Part shown: in pieces, positions 52,787 to 62,759 of the stretch
Layout: the number at the start of each line of letters is the position of its first letter
How positions within the stretch are numbered: the first letter of the stretch is position 1
Assembly (NCBI GenBank): GCA_900548775.1
Contig: URLM01000001.1
Coordinates: forward strand, 1-64,000
Length of the DNA stretch: 64,000 bases
Source: an uncultured Olsenella sp.
GTDB taxonomy: Bacteria > Actinomycetota > Coriobacteriia > Coriobacteriales > Atopobiaceae
Direction of reading: 5' to 3'
Notes under the pieces: generated by a model
Database searches by the model: none
What the model was told of the DNA's origin: nothing
The model's input: the letters and a program-made list of their open reading frames with translations, nothing else
Translations under genes and position numbers: made by a program

Positions 52787-53653
52787 TCACCCCAGGTACC
52801 CCATACCAGCAAGGGCATCGTGAGTGGCCTGGGCGATCTCGGGATGGTTCATGCTGTAGATGTGGATGCCATCGACCCCGTTCTCCGCGAGGTCACAGAT
52901 CTGCTCGCAGGCATACTCGATGCCCGCACGGGCCTGGGCAGTGGGGTCGTCGCCCGCGCGAACGAGGCGCTTCACGACCTTCGCCGGAATCGACGCCCCG
53001 CAGTTAAACGCCATGCGCTGAATCTGTTTGACGCTCGTGAAGGGCATGATGCCGGCGACGATGGGCAGCTTGATGCGATAGCGAAGGCACTGCTCGCGAA
53101 AGCGGTAGAAGTCGTCGTTGTCGAAGAAGAGCTGCGAAACCAGAAAGTCTGCCCCTGCGTCCTGCTTTATGCGCAGGGCGCGCATGGACTCGTCGAGCGA
53201 TGCGGACTCCACATGGCCTTCGGGATAGCACGCTGCGCCAATGCACAGCGTGGGGGCAGTCTCGTGGAGGTGGGCAATGAGGTCAGAGGCGTGCGAGAAG
53301 TCCATGACCTCCACACCAGGCCTGCGGTCGCCGCGGAGGGCGAGCACGTTCTGAACGCCCGCAGAGCGAAGCTCGGAAACGTAGGCGTCGACGTCAGCGG
53401 TGGTCGCCCCCATGCAGGTGAGGTGCGCGAGGGCAGTGACGCCCAAGTCCCCCTCGATGCGAGCGGCAATGGGAACCGTGTTCGCGGAGTTGCCCGAGCC
53501 CCCCGCGGAGTACGTAACCGAAATCCAGGCCGGATCGTTCTCCGCAATCTTCGACGCCACACGGTAGGCCTCGTCGAGCGGCATCTCGCCCTTCGGCGGA
53601 AAAATCTCGAACGAGAGCGTCTGTCCCGCCGCGAGCTTGTCGGTAATCCTCAT
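52787..53653 (-). CDS. metF: Methylenetetrahydrofolate reductase
   Basis: 288 residues from the ATG at 53653. FAD TIM barrel: SFEIFPPKGEMP near residue 15 (catalytic Glu), SVTYSAGGSGNS near 47, HLTCMGAT near 83, ALRGDRRPG near 114, and SQLFFDNDDFYRF near 175. It makes methyltetrahydrofolate for MetH. It leads the operon metF, reactivation domain, metH. No riboswitch is evident in the 130-base upstream gap. Confidence 0.94.
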   Translation of the reverse strand: MRITDKLAAGQTLSFEIFPPKGEMPLDEAYRVASKIAENDPAWISVTYSAGGSGNSANTVPIAARIEGDLGVTALAHLTCMGATTADVDAYVSELRSAGVQNVLALRGDRRPGVEVMDFSHASDLIAHLHETAPTLCIGAACYPEGHVESASLDESMRALRIKQDAGADFLVSQLFFDNDDFYRFREQCLRYRIKLPIVAGIMPFTSVKQIQRMAFNCGASIPAKVVKRLVRAGDDPTAQARAGIEYACEQICDLAENGVDGIHIYSMNHPEIAQATHDALAGMGYLG

Positions 53654-53784
53654 GACTCCCCAATCGCACAGAAATGACCCCGAGGTTGTAGCAACACATA
53701 GTAGACCCGACAACGCACGCACCACGAGCGGTTTACGAAATGGCTACCGTTGGCGAAGGCAAGCATCTCGGCGTTTCTCAGCGT

Positions 53785-54630
53785 CTAGTCACGCATGAAC
53801 GAAGGCATCTCACCCATCGAAGTCGCACGTGCAATCTCAAAGATGGCATCCGCCACCGCATCCTCGTCCGCTCGCCCGATATGCCAGCGAGCGGCATTCG
53901 CCGCGACTGGCGTGGCGTTGGCGACCGCGACGGAATTCTCGAAGCGCGTGAGGAGGGGGAGGTCGTTCTCGGCATCGCCGAAGCAGCAGACCTCGTCATT
54001 TAACAGGCCAAGGCGCCTGGCAAGCCATTCCCCCGCCACGCCCTTGTCCCATCCGGCGGGCAGGATATCGATGTGGGGACGCTCCTGCATGGGAAAGACG
54101 AAGTCGAACTCGGGACAGGCGTCCTCGAGCGCAGCGCGCACCTCCCTGCCCCTCGCGAAGTCGCCCACAACGCGAACGTTCGCCTTGACCGCCGGCTTCT
54201 CGGGAACCTCGTCGACGCTGCCAGTCACCGCAAAGAAGTATGGCGCCCGATGCTTCTCGAGGTAGCCCATGGGAGTCCTCACGGCATACTGCTCGCCGGT
54301 GTCAACGTAGTCCACGACAAGCCAGGCGTCCTCCATGCCATCGAGCGCCTTTGCGCATCGGCGAAGCGCTGCCAGGTCGAGCGGAACCTCGTGGACGAGG
54401 CGCCCATCGACGTAGATGAGTTGGCCGTTGTCCGCCAGCACGGTGGAGAGACAGGCTTTGTCGTTCTCGAACATCCAGGGGAGGGCAGAAGGCGCGCGAC
54501 CCGTTGCCGGGGCAAAGTGGACGCCCGCGGCCTGGGCGGCGTGAATGGCGTCGCGGGCATACGGCGTCACGATGTGCTCCCCAGCCCATGCCAGGGTGTT
54601 GTCCAAGTCTGAGAGTATGAGCTTGATCAC
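53785..54630 (-). CDS. Cof-type HAD-superfamily phosphatase (second copy)
   Basis: 281 residues from a GTG at 54630, preceded by GGGGGATC; the upstream open frame is not family-like. Motif I is LSDLDNTLAW at residues 5-14, and motif IV CFGDAENDLPLL near 222. AVANATPVAANAARWHIGR at the end is close to the paralogue at 2302-3120, which has the same ending. The substrate is unknown. Confidence 0.87.
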   Translation of the reverse strand: MIKLILSDLDNTLAWAGEHIVTPYARDAIHAAQAAGVHFAPATGRAPSALPWMFENDKACLSTVLADNGQLIYVDGRLVHEVPLDLAALRRCAKALDGMEDAWLVVDYVDTGEQYAVRTPMGYLEKHRAPYFFAVTGSVDEVPEKPAVKANVRVVGDFARGREVRAALEDACPEFDFVFPMQERPHIDILPAGWDKGVAGEWLARRLGLLNDEVCCFGDAENDLPLLTRFENSVAVANATPVAANAARWHIGRADEDAVADAIFEIARATSMGEMPSFMRD

Positions 54631-54831
54631 GCGATCCCCCAAACGGCATTCGCCGAGTACATGCAGGCCTTGCCCCACGAGTGTAACGCGATGCAAGCGC
54701 ACCGACATTGCGGCCGTCAAGCACCCCGACGTAGGGGGAGACGACCGGGGCGCGAGGCCGCGCACTCGAAGGCAAGACCATATCGACAGGGGGCGACGAG
54801 ATGTCGCGGACCCCAGCCGAACCGCCGGCGG

Positions 54832-54889
54832 GTGTTGGGGGACCGCCAGTGGCGCACCTATGGTACGACAACCCGGAGGCCCCCAACAC
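54832..54889. other. Structured GC-rich region upstream of HAD gene
   Basis: GTGTTGGGGG (54832-54841) pairs perfectly with 54880-54889, enclosing an inner CGCC/GGCG hairpin. On the plus strand it is followed by TAAAAAACTTTTT; on the minus strand it precedes the HAD gene by about 200 bases. It could be an untranslated leader, a small RNA or a terminator. SRP RNA, tmRNA and RNase P signatures are absent. Confidence 0.35.
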
Positions 54890-54938
54890 TAAAAAACTTT
54901 TTATGTAATAGAACTGAACGAATGCAAGGTGCGAACGG

Positions 54939-55637
54939 TCAAAATGTTCGGTAGGCGGTCAGAATGAGCATCGAAGCCAAGACCGTCGGGGCAAGGGGGA
55001 AGGCATGCGGAAGCCCATCGCCAGTTGCGCCCCTGCGTTGGATTCCCCACGCCCCCACACACCCCACAAGCGCCAGCAGGCACGAGAGGGCAACGCACGC
55101 CAAGCCACCCACTGGCCCCAGATACGTCCCGCACGCCGAGAGGAGCTTGATGTCTCCACCACCGAGACCCTCTCGGGGGCTGCCCCTCACGCGCCCCCAG
55201 AGACAGCGGACGCCCAGCAGGACGAGAAACACCGTCATCCCGCCCGCTAGCGACATTTCCGCCTCACGCAAAATGCGGTAGCTCCCCTCGCCGCCCGCTG
55301 CGGCACGCACCGCCCCCACGCAGAGCCCCATGGCCCTAGTGATGAGGATTGCGACAACCACGCGATTGGGAACGATCCTCCTCCCAAGGTCCGTCACGCT
55401 CCCAACGGCAAGCGCCGCCGCAATCGCCGTCAACTCCACTGCACTCGCCCAGCTCGTCGAGGTCGCAACCACACAGACACCCGCAAGTTCTCCACACAGG
55501 GCAACCAACGCCCGCCCCATTGTTGACCACCCCGCAAGCTCGCGTCTTGCGGCGGTCCTTCCCGCTCCGCCCACGGCGCACGCCGCAAGGGCACATGCCA
55601 TCGCAAACCAGACGACCCACGCACATCTCTCCCCCAT
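54939..55637 (-). CDS. Type IV prepilin peptidase (A24)
   Basis: 232 residues from the ATG at 55637 (GGAGG upstream). About six TM helices. The two catalytic aspartates of A24 peptidases are visible: Asp83 in SVTDLGRRIVPN and Asp162 in GLGGGDIKLL. The N-terminal methylase zinc domain is absent, as in TadV/CpaA-type enzymes. It would process prepilins, but no pilus genes lie nearby. Confidence 0.88.
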   Translation of the reverse strand: MGERCAWVVWFAMACALAACAVGGAGRTAARRELAGWSTMGRALVALCGELAGVCVVATSTSWASAVELTAIAAALAVGSVTDLGRRIVPNRVVVAILITRAMGLCVGAVRAAAGGEGSYRILREAEMSLAGGMTVFLVLLGVRCLWGRVRGSPREGLGGGDIKLLSACGTYLGPVGGLACVALSCLLALVGCVGAWGIQRRGATGDGLPHAFPLAPTVLASMLILTAYRTF

Positions 55638-55951
55638 CGCAGCCTCCAGCCAACGAGACTCCCCATGAGTCGATGATATGCGAACATACGTACGTAAATT
55701 GGGAACGCAAGCCCGCCTGTGATGCCAGCAGAAGGGTCACAGGGGCCAAAACTCCCCTTCTGAGCTGCTCGAATGACGCGAATGGACACAAGCCGTCAGA
55801 TTCGTGACAGATTCGCATGCGGTCTAATTGCGACGCCCGAAGGACGTTGGGATTCGCGCCACGAAAAGGATTAGACTCATGGCCAATTGGCTGCTTGCCA
55901 GCCACCCGCTCCCAAGACTCGGGCATGCGCTCTTGAAAGGAGATGGCTGCG
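55638..55951. other. 314-base intergenic region with palindrome and hairpin
   Basis: No gene supported. TACGTACGTA (55687-55696) is a perfect palindrome 50 bases before the prepilin peptidase start. AGAAGGG (55730-55736) pairs with 55755-55761. CAGATTCG is repeated near 55797 and 55810. I could not match a known metal riboswitch before the cation efflux gene. Confidence 0.4.
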
Positions 55952-57124
55952 ATGACAGATTGGCTTGTGCGGAGGTTTCTCGACGGCGTGAGCACAACAG
56001 ACCCCGCGGGCAGGACGCGCTATGGCCAGTTCGCCGGCATAGTCTGCATCGTATGCAACGTGGTACTCTGCGTCGCGAAGGGGGTCGTGGGCTTCATCGC
56101 GGGATCCGTCTCGATCGTGGCGGACGCGGTGAACAACCTGTCAGACGCCTCGAGCAACATCGTCGCTCTTCTCGGCTTCAAGCTGGCGAGCAAGCCAGCA
56201 GACGACGAGCACCCCTATGGCCATGGTCGCTTCGAGTACCTGGCGTCGCTCACCGTCGCGGCGCTGGTGCTTGCCGTGGGCATCAACCTGGTGATCACCT
56301 CGATCCAGAAGATCGTCTCCCCCGAACCTACGGAGTTCGGCCCTGTCGTCGTCGCGGTTCTCGCCCTCTCCATGGCCGTAAAGTCCTGGATGGCGGCCTT
56401 CAACGTCTCGCTCGGAAAGCGCATCTCCTCCGAGACACTCACCGCAACTGCCGTGGACTCGCGAAACGACGTCATCACCTCCGGTGCGGTGCTTGCTGCC
56501 GCGATCGTCTCGTACCTAACTGGCTTTGACCTCGACGGCATTGCCGGAACCATCGTTGGAGCCTTCATTTGCTGGAGTGGCTTCTCCCTGGTGCGCGAGG
56601 CAATCGACCCGCTGCTGGGCCGCGCCCCCAGTCCGGCACTCATCGCCCACATCCACGACAAGATCATGAGCTATCCCGGGGTCCTCGGCACGCACGACCT
56701 CATGGTCCACGACTACGGCCCAGGCCGCCAGTTTGCGAGCGCGCACGTCGAGATGGCCGGCGAGGGAGACGTCTTCGCGAGCCACGACCTTCTCGACAAC
56801 ATCGAGCAGGACTTCCTCAGGGAGGGCCTGGTCATGACCCTGCACTACGACCCCATCGTAACCAACGACCCGCGCGTGGCAGACATGCGGCACTGGATCT
56901 CGATCCATATACGCGAGATTGACCCTCGTCTCACGATCCATGACCTTCGCACGGTGCCCGGTCCAACGCACACCAACGTGATCTTTGACTGCGTGCGTCC
57001 GCATGACCTCCCCATGACAAACGACGAGCTTCGTGCGGCAATCTCGAAGGTCGTCACGTCTAAGTACCCAAAGGCAATCTGCAAGATCACGATCGACAAC
57101 AGCTACGTTTCGTCCCAGCAGTAA
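55952..57124 (+). CDS. Cation diffusion facilitator transporter
   Basis: 390 residues from the ATG at 55952, spaced 9 bases from AAAGGAG; the ATG at 55943 touches that site. About six TM helices, with metal site ADAVNNLSDASSN near residue 60, HPYGHGRFEYL near 88 and DSRNDVITS near 168. The long cytoplasmic tail (about 230-390) contains the CDF dimer domain plus an extra region. It exports Zn2+, Mn2+ or Fe2+; the NNLSD form is common in manganese exporters. Confidence 0.9.
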   Translation: MTDWLVRRFLDGVSTTDPAGRTRYGQFAGIVCIVCNVVLCVAKGVVGFIAGSVSIVADAVNNLSDASSNIVALLGFKLASKPADDEHPYGHGRFEYLASLTVAALVLAVGINLVITSIQKIVSPEPTEFGPVVVAVLALSMAVKSWMAAFNVSLGKRISSETLTATAVDSRNDVITSGAVLAAAIVSYLTGFDLDGIAGTIVGAFICWSGFSLVREAIDPLLGRAPSPALIAHIHDKIMSYPGVLGTHDLMVHDYGPGRQFASAHVEMAGEGDVFASHDLLDNIEQDFLREGLVMTLHYDPIVTNDPRVADMRHWISIHIREIDPRLTIHDLRTVPGPTHTNVIFDCVRPHDLPMTNDELRAAISKVVTSKYPKAICKITIDNSYVSSQQ

Positions 57125-57132
57125 GGAATGGC

Positions 57133-57579
57133 ATGTCAGGCTACAAGTCCAAGCAGATGATCGTCATGAGGCGAGACCTCAAGATGCGCAAGGGAAAGAT
57201 TGCGGCGCAGGCGGGACACGCCTGCGTGGAGGCAACGCTCATGGCGCTTGCTCGCGAGCAGCGTCTTGACCAGGTACGCGTTCGCACCACCCCTGACGGG
57301 ACGCCGACCTGGGTGTACCTCGACCACCCGGAGGCAGACTCCACAGCGCTCTCGGACTGGTTCGACTCTGGTGTGGCAAAGGTCTGCGTGTACGTGGACT
57401 CGGAGGAAGCCCTTCTCGACATCGCAGAGAGGGGACGCGAGCAGGGCTTTGCCGTGGCACTCGTACGCGATGCCGGCCTCACCGAGTTCCACGGCGAGGC
57501 AACGCTCACGTGCCTTGCCTTCGAACCGCTGCCCGCCGAGAAGATCGATCCCATTACCGGCGATCTTCCGCTCTACTAG
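57133..57579 (+). CDS. Archaeal-type peptidyl-tRNA hydrolase (Pth2)
   Basis: 148 residues. KQMIVMRRDLKMRKGKIAAQ, AGHACVEATLMAL and the C-terminal GLTEFHGEATLTCLAFEPL define the Pth2 family, common in archaea and eukaryotes and found in a minority of bacteria. It releases peptidyl-tRNA. It starts 8 bases after the CDF gene and is probably co-transcribed with it. Confidence 0.9.
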   Translation: MSGYKSKQMIVMRRDLKMRKGKIAAQAGHACVEATLMALAREQRLDQVRVRTTPDGTPTWVYLDHPEADSTALSDWFDSGVAKVCVYVDSEEALLDIAERGREQGFAVALVRDAGLTEFHGEATLTCLAFEPLPAEKIDPITGDLPLY

Positions 57580-57592
57580 AAGGCATGACCCG

Positions 57593-57962
57593 CTACATGG
57601 CAATCGCGAGGACGATGGCAACCACGAGCAGCATCGCTGCGACGATTGGCAAGGCAGTCATCGACCGCGAACGAGAGTGTCGCGCCGTATAGGATGGCAG
57701 CTGGGGAATGGGTGTCTCGTGGATGCGGGCATTTCTCGCCGCAGCGGCATGCTGCACCGCGAACTGGGACGTATCCTCGCGGGGATGCGGCCGAGAGCTG
57801 GAGCACCTGCGAACTCGACGTCGCCTCGCGGCGACAGAGCGAGACCTCGTCCGTCCACCAGCGCGCCCCTGCGGCACGCCAGCGCCTCTGCGCCTCTGGC
57901 ACTCCCCCGTCCCGTTGGGGTATCCCGAGTACATGGCATCCCTCGCAAAGATTGCCACTCAC
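57593..57962 (-). pseudogene. Possible decayed zinc-ribbon membrane protein
   Basis: Two overlapping minus-strand frames each carry part of a pattern: one begins with NLCEGCHVLGIP, and the other continues PNGTGECQR...GAGVPQG and ends in a hydrophobic helix ALPIVAAMLLVVAIVLAIAM. Joined by a shift near CCCCAAC they resemble a zinc ribbon plus TM segment, but the middle is arginine-rich and unlike a normal protein. The rest of 57580-58338 shows no supported gene. Confidence 0.25.
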
Positions 57963-58193
57963 GGCCGAGAACCCATGGCCTCGCGAACTCCTTACCAGCC
58001 TACTCGTCCCCTACCCTATTTCTGGGAGTGGCCCGAACGGCCTCACGCAGGCGGCATGGTTTTCTCCGCATGCGGTTGGGCCAAAAGGCTGGGTCGATTA
58101 CCTCGATAACAACATGTTGTGCAAAGGGCATCCATGCCAGTCAATCGGTGGTAGAGCGCCTGGCCGATGAGCTCGATCATTTCCCACCATTCT

Positions 58194-58213
58194 AATGGGA
58201 ATATGTTTCCATT
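58194..58213. promoter_or_regulatory. Candidate operator upstream of cysK
   Basis: AATGGGAATATGTTTCCATT is a near-perfect palindrome (7 of 8 arm pairs), 126 bases before cysK in an AT-rich stretch. A cysteine regulator site is possible; the regulator is unknown. Confidence 0.35.
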
Positions 58214-58338
58214 CATAAATTCCTACTTGTACAGTGGGTTTATAAGTGCCACCCTTGTCCATGACGAGTTGTCCGGCGGAGGAGCCCCATTGGGGGCAGC
58301 CGACTTGCCTCGTCACCAGACGCACAAGGAGTAGAAAG

Positions 58339-59249
<911 letters not shown>

Positions 59250-59250
<1 letters not shown>

Positions 59251-59927
59251 TGAACTCCCAGGCTACAACGAGCATCCCCGGCACCCTGGGTGCCAGGGAG
59301 GACACGCGGACCGTTGACGAGATGCCGCTTCTCGAGGTCATGCGCGAGGACGCCCACGCAGCGCTCGAACGCGACCCCTCGGCGAACTCAATCTGGGACA
59401 TCGTGTTCTTCTCGACGGGAACCCACATCGTGTGGGCATACCGGCGCCACCACTGGCTCTACACCCATGGCATGAAGGGGCTTGCGCTGTTCCTGGCCAA
59501 GCGCACTCGCCGCAAGCTCGGCGCAGACGTCTTCCCCTCCGCGCAGATCGGCAGGCGCTTCTCGATTGACCACGGCATTGGCGTGGTCATTGGGGCAACG
59601 TCGATCATCGGCGATGACTGTCTCATCTACCAGGGCGTGACTTTGGGGATGACTGGCAAGCACGGAGGCAAGCGCCACCCAACGCTGGGCAGCAACGTCA
59701 TGGTGGGTGCAGGGGCCATCGTCCTCGGCGACATCACCGTTGGTGATAACGCCAAGATTGCCGCAGGTTCCGTTGTTGTCTACGACGTTCCGCACGACGT
59801 TACGGTTGCCGGCGTTCCTGCCAAGGTGGTGCGAGACCGCCGCTTCACCGGGCCACGCCTGGTGGAGGACGACTTCGATCCAACCAAGCTGGATGACGAG
59901 AACGTCCGCTGGTCCTGCGCGCTATAG
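59250..59927 (+). CDS. cysE: Serine O-acetyltransferase
   Basis: 225 residues. N-terminal helical domain, then left-handed beta-helix with hexapeptide repeats: IGRRFSIDHGIGVVIGATS, YQGVTLGMTGKHGGKRHPT near residue 130 and AGSVVVYDVPHDVTVAGVPA near 172. It supplies O-acetylserine to CysK; the start overlaps the cysK stop (TAATG). The C-terminus ends differently from the E. coli CysK-binding tail (usually ...I), here CAL. Confidence 0.94.
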
Positions 59928-59960
59928 CTTCTCGGTAGGCTCTGCCGCAATCATGCACCG

Positions 59961-59996
59961 CCCCCGGCGCCCGAATGAACGCCGGGGGGTTCTTTT
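59961..59996 (+). terminator. Rho-independent terminator of cysKE
   Basis: CCCCCGGCG (59961-59969) pairs with 59980-59988, followed by GTTCTTTTT. Its CCGGCG...CGCCGG core and GAATGA loop resemble the hairpins of the repeat arrays that begin right after it. Confidence 0.88.
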
Positions 59997-60007
59997 TCTC
60001 CGTCGCA

Positions 60008-60165
60008 GCTGCGGGAACGCGCCCTCCGGCGAGAAAACGGCGCCGGAAGGGGCGTTGCAGCGACAATCACGTACAAAGAGGGTCTTCCGGCGTCGAATCC
60101 TCGCCGAAGGTCGCGTTATCGCAGCAGCTGCGTACGAAACCCGCCCCCCGGCGTCACCGCGTCGC
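60008..60165. repeat. Hairpin locus C downstream of cysE
   Basis: GCTGCGGGAACGCGCCCTCC at 60008 begins the same linker-hairpin combination as arrays A and B (CTCCGGCGAGAAAACGGCGCCGG). Further degenerate hairpins, CTTCCGGCGTCGAA and the CCCCCGGCG near 60147, follow. It lies between the convergent ends of cysE and the MFS gene. Confidence 0.75.
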
Positions 60166-60167
60166 GC

Positions 60168-61505
60168 CTAGCCCTCGCTCTTCTCGGCCGCTGCCTGGCG
60201 TTCGCGAACCTCGTCCATCGTGAGCGAGTCCGCGTTCTTCACGAACAGCAGCGGTACCGCCGAGATGGCAGCGCAAACGGCAACGTAGATGTAGAGGTAC
60301 TGATACCCCACGAACTGCATGACGGCACCGGAGAGGATGGGTGTCACAACCTGCGCCGACATGCTTGCCGTGTAGTAGAACCCGGTGTAACGGCCCGTAG
60401 AATTGGCACTGGCCAGCTCCATGATCATGGGATACACGGTGAGCGAGACCGTCGCCATGCCAATGCCAAAGAGCGCAACCCACACGTAGATAATTGCCGA
60501 GAAGCCCGAGGCACCCGAGATAAGCAGGGGCGCCACCACCATGAGCGCAATGCCAATGAAGGTCGTGCGCTTGCGCCCGATCCTGCAGGAAAGGTCGGCC
60601 ATGGGCATGTAGGCAACGATCGCCGCAAGCGTGGCCACAGTCTGGACCTGCGCGTACGACCCTCCCGCCATGCCCCACACCACGTCTGCATAACGAGAGA
60701 TGCCGCTGGTCACGGCATTGTTCGACATGAAGTAGAAGAAGACGCAGACAAGGACGCAGACAAGCGAGCGCCGCTTCACCGGGTCCGTCTCGCGCTCCTT
60801 GCCGCCCTCGTCCGAGGCGTCAATCTCGTCTTCGGGAATGCCAAGCTCCGCGCTCTCGCGATGCATCGCCTCGACTTCCCGGGGCTCACGAAAGAAGATC
60901 ATGAAGATAACGGTCGTCACCAGGAGCATGAAGGAGATCACGAGATAGACGGGAACATAGTCGGGGTTCTCCACCGCAGGGACGAGAAGCGAGATGGCAA
61001 CGAGCACGATGACGCCACCGACGGCAGCCATGAGCGAGTTGAAGGCGTCGGCCTTGCTGCGCACCGGACGAGGAGTGACGTCGGGCATGAGCGCAACCGA
61101 AGGCGAGCGATAGACCGAGAGCACCACGAGCGTCGCGATGAGCACCGTCACGAAAAGAGGCAGGTTGTGCATGGAGTTTGCCACGGCGATGAGCGGCGCG
61201 AGCGCAGCGGCGAGAAGCGCACCAACCACGATGAACGGCGTGCGCCTGCCCCATCGCGTGGTCGTTCGATCTGAGAGCGCGCCCATGAGGGGAAGCATGA
61301 AGAGCGCGAGCACGTTGTCGAGCGACATGAAGACGCCGGTCAGCGTGTCTCCCATGCCAAAGGTGTTCTTGAACATGAGCGGCACCAGGCCGTCATACGC
61401 CTGCCAGAACGTAAGGGCGCCCATGAACGGCAGTGTCACAAGGACGGTCATGTTGAGCTTGGTGAGGCTGCGACCCGCAGGCTGCTTCTCGGTCCTCTTT
61501 GCCAT
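60168..61505 (-). CDS. MFS transporter
   Basis: 445 residues with 12 predicted TM helices. GALSDRTTTRWGRRTPF near residue 77 is the MFS loop motif; a charged central loop lies at about 215-245. It is paralogous to the partial gene at 1-369, sharing PFMGALTFWQAYDGLVP. It starts directly after the metallophosphoesterase stop (TAAATGG), so the two are coupled. Substrate unknown; SLC45/GPH-type sugar or glycoside transport is plausible. Confidence 0.9.
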   Translation of the reverse strand: MAKRTEKQPAGRSLTKLNMTVLVTLPFMGALTFWQAYDGLVPLMFKNTFGMGDTLTGVFMSLDNVLALFMLPLMGALSDRTTTRWGRRTPFIVVGALLAAALAPLIAVANSMHNLPLFVTVLIATLVVLSVYRSPSVALMPDVTPRPVRSKADAFNSLMAAVGGVIVLVAISLLVPAVENPDYVPVYLVISFMLLVTTVIFMIFFREPREVEAMHRESAELGIPEDEIDASDEGGKERETDPVKRRSLVCVLVCVFFYFMSNNAVTSGISRYADVVWGMAGGSYAQVQTVATLAAIVAYMPMADLSCRIGRKRTTFIGIALMVVAPLLISGASGFSAIIYVWVALFGIGMATVSLTVYPMIMELASANSTGRYTGFYYTASMSAQVVTPILSGAVMQFVGYQYLYIYVAVCAAISAVPLLFVKNADSLTMDEVRERQAAAEKSEG

Positions 61506-62684
61506 TTACTTGCCCCTTCTCTGTCGCTTGACCGCTCCCATGGCAAACGCCGCAATTGCCGCCGCCCCAAGCACGGGCACTGCCGGACGGGCGGACTCGC
61601 GAACCTCTTCGGCCGTGACGGGCACGCGCTCCGAGGCCCAGTCCGTGAGCGGACGCCCCGTCTTTGTCCCCACGAGCTCGGCATATGTGAGAAGGCACGT
61701 TGTGTACCGTGCGGGGCACTTCTCGTCAAAGACGAAGAGTCGCGCGGCGCGGGAGGTGCCCGGGCCATAGGATCCAAAGCCCGCAGACGGCGCGTAGCCA
61801 AGGTCAATGTTGCCGTAATGACACACGAGGGTGTTCTTGTGGTCATGTCCAAAGTAGACCGCGAAGGTGCTCCCCTCGCCCGTAAGCGCGGAAACCTCGC
61901 CCGTATCGGAGTCCGGGCTGCACACGGGCTCCCTCAAGCCTCCCGACACCGCAAGGTCGTCAATGGGGACGAGCGTTCTGCCGGGGCGGTAATGCGTGCG
62001 GAACCCAGGGACGCCGCGCTCGCCCTCGCAGGCGTCGCGCAGGCAGTCGTAGACCTGAACGGGAGGAATGTGCTGGTAGAGAATGCAAGGCACCTTGTGG
62101 CCCGCACGATCCGCAAGTTGCTTCTCGCGGTCGACGATCCACGAGGTGACGGCAGGGTCGAATGGCTCGTATCCATCGCCTCCCGAGCCCGCGCCGGAGT
62201 CCGCAGCAATCACGGCCATCCGAACATCCGCGCCGTCGTGCGAGAGAATGGGCACGGCGAGCGTGCCAGCCCCGCGGTAAAGTTCCGGCTCGCGAACGGC
62301 GACCATTTCGTTCACGCAGCCGGGAATCGCCCTGTACCAGCTCTCCTGCTCCGCATTCCCAACACCGCACTGACGGTCGTGGTTGCCATAGGTGACCAGG
62401 AACGGGATGTTCCGCTCGACCATGGGCGAGCAGATCTTTCTCACCACGGTCCGGGCGCGCTCCTCGCTCTCCCCCAGCGAGAACTCGATAGCATAGCCCT
62501 TGACCTGGTCTCCGGTGAGTACGACAAGATCCGGTTTCGCCTCGTCTAGAGCCGCGCGGAGAAGCGCCATCGTATCGTCGCGCACGTGTGAGGTCTCCTG
62601 GATGTCAGAGAGCTGAAGCACACGGAAGCGTCCCCCAGAGTCGAAGCGAAACGGCCACGCGTTCTTGTTCATCTCGTCAATCAC
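61506..62684 (-). CDS. Calcineurin-like metallophosphoesterase
   Basis: 392 residues from a GTG at 62684, spaced 5 bases from AGGAGG; an ATG lies four codons later. Metallophosphoesterase motifs: LQLSDIQE near residue 24, VLTGDQVKG near 56, VTYGNHDR near 95, YQHIPPVQ near 203 and FGHDHKN near 275. One hydrophobic helix near the C-terminus (about 365-385) may anchor it. Similar proteins are PRP29-like phosphoesterases. It is coupled to the MFS transporter. Confidence 0.87.
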   Translation of the reverse strand: MIDEMNKNAWPFRFDSGGRFRVLQLSDIQETSHVRDDTMALLRAALDEAKPDLVVLTGDQVKGYAIEFSLGESEERARTVVRKICSPMVERNIPFLVTYGNHDRQCGVGNAEQESWYRAIPGCVNEMVAVREPELYRGAGTLAVPILSHDGADVRMAVIAADSGAGSGGDGYEPFDPAVTSWIVDREKQLADRAGHKVPCILYQHIPPVQVYDCLRDACEGERGVPGFRTHYRPGRTLVPIDDLAVSGGLREPVCSPDSDTGEVSALTGEGSTFAVYFGHDHKNTLVCHYGNIDLGYAPSAGFGSYGPGTSRAARLFVFDEKCPARYTTCLLTYAELVGTKTGRPLTDWASERVPVTAEEVRESARPAVPVLGAAAIAAFAMGAVKRQRRGK

Positions 62685-62700
62685 ACGTCCCTCCTTTGAT

Positions 62701-62748
62701 GCGGGATTAAACTCCCGGGGAGAAAAATCCCGCGGGGAGAAAACCCGC
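62701..62748. repeat. GCGGGATTAA-type hairpin between two genes
   Basis: GCGGGATT (62701-62708) pairs perfectly with AATCCCGC (62726-62733). GCGGGATTAA followed by CCCGG repeats the motif found five times at 26736-26840. Another CGGGGAGAAAA repeat follows. It lies in the leader of the metallophosphoesterase gene. Confidence 0.5.
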
Positions 62749-62759
62749 CACGGCAGCCC

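Noticed and set aside
54700..54900. SRP RNA, tmRNA or RNase P RNA gene
   Set aside because: The conserved GGAAGGAAGCA-type, tmRNA end and RNase P core motifs are absent on both strands.
58135..58190. tRNA-like string GGTGGTAGAGCGCC before cysK
   Set aside because: No acceptor stem, anticodon arm or T-arm (GTTCRA) could be placed around it.
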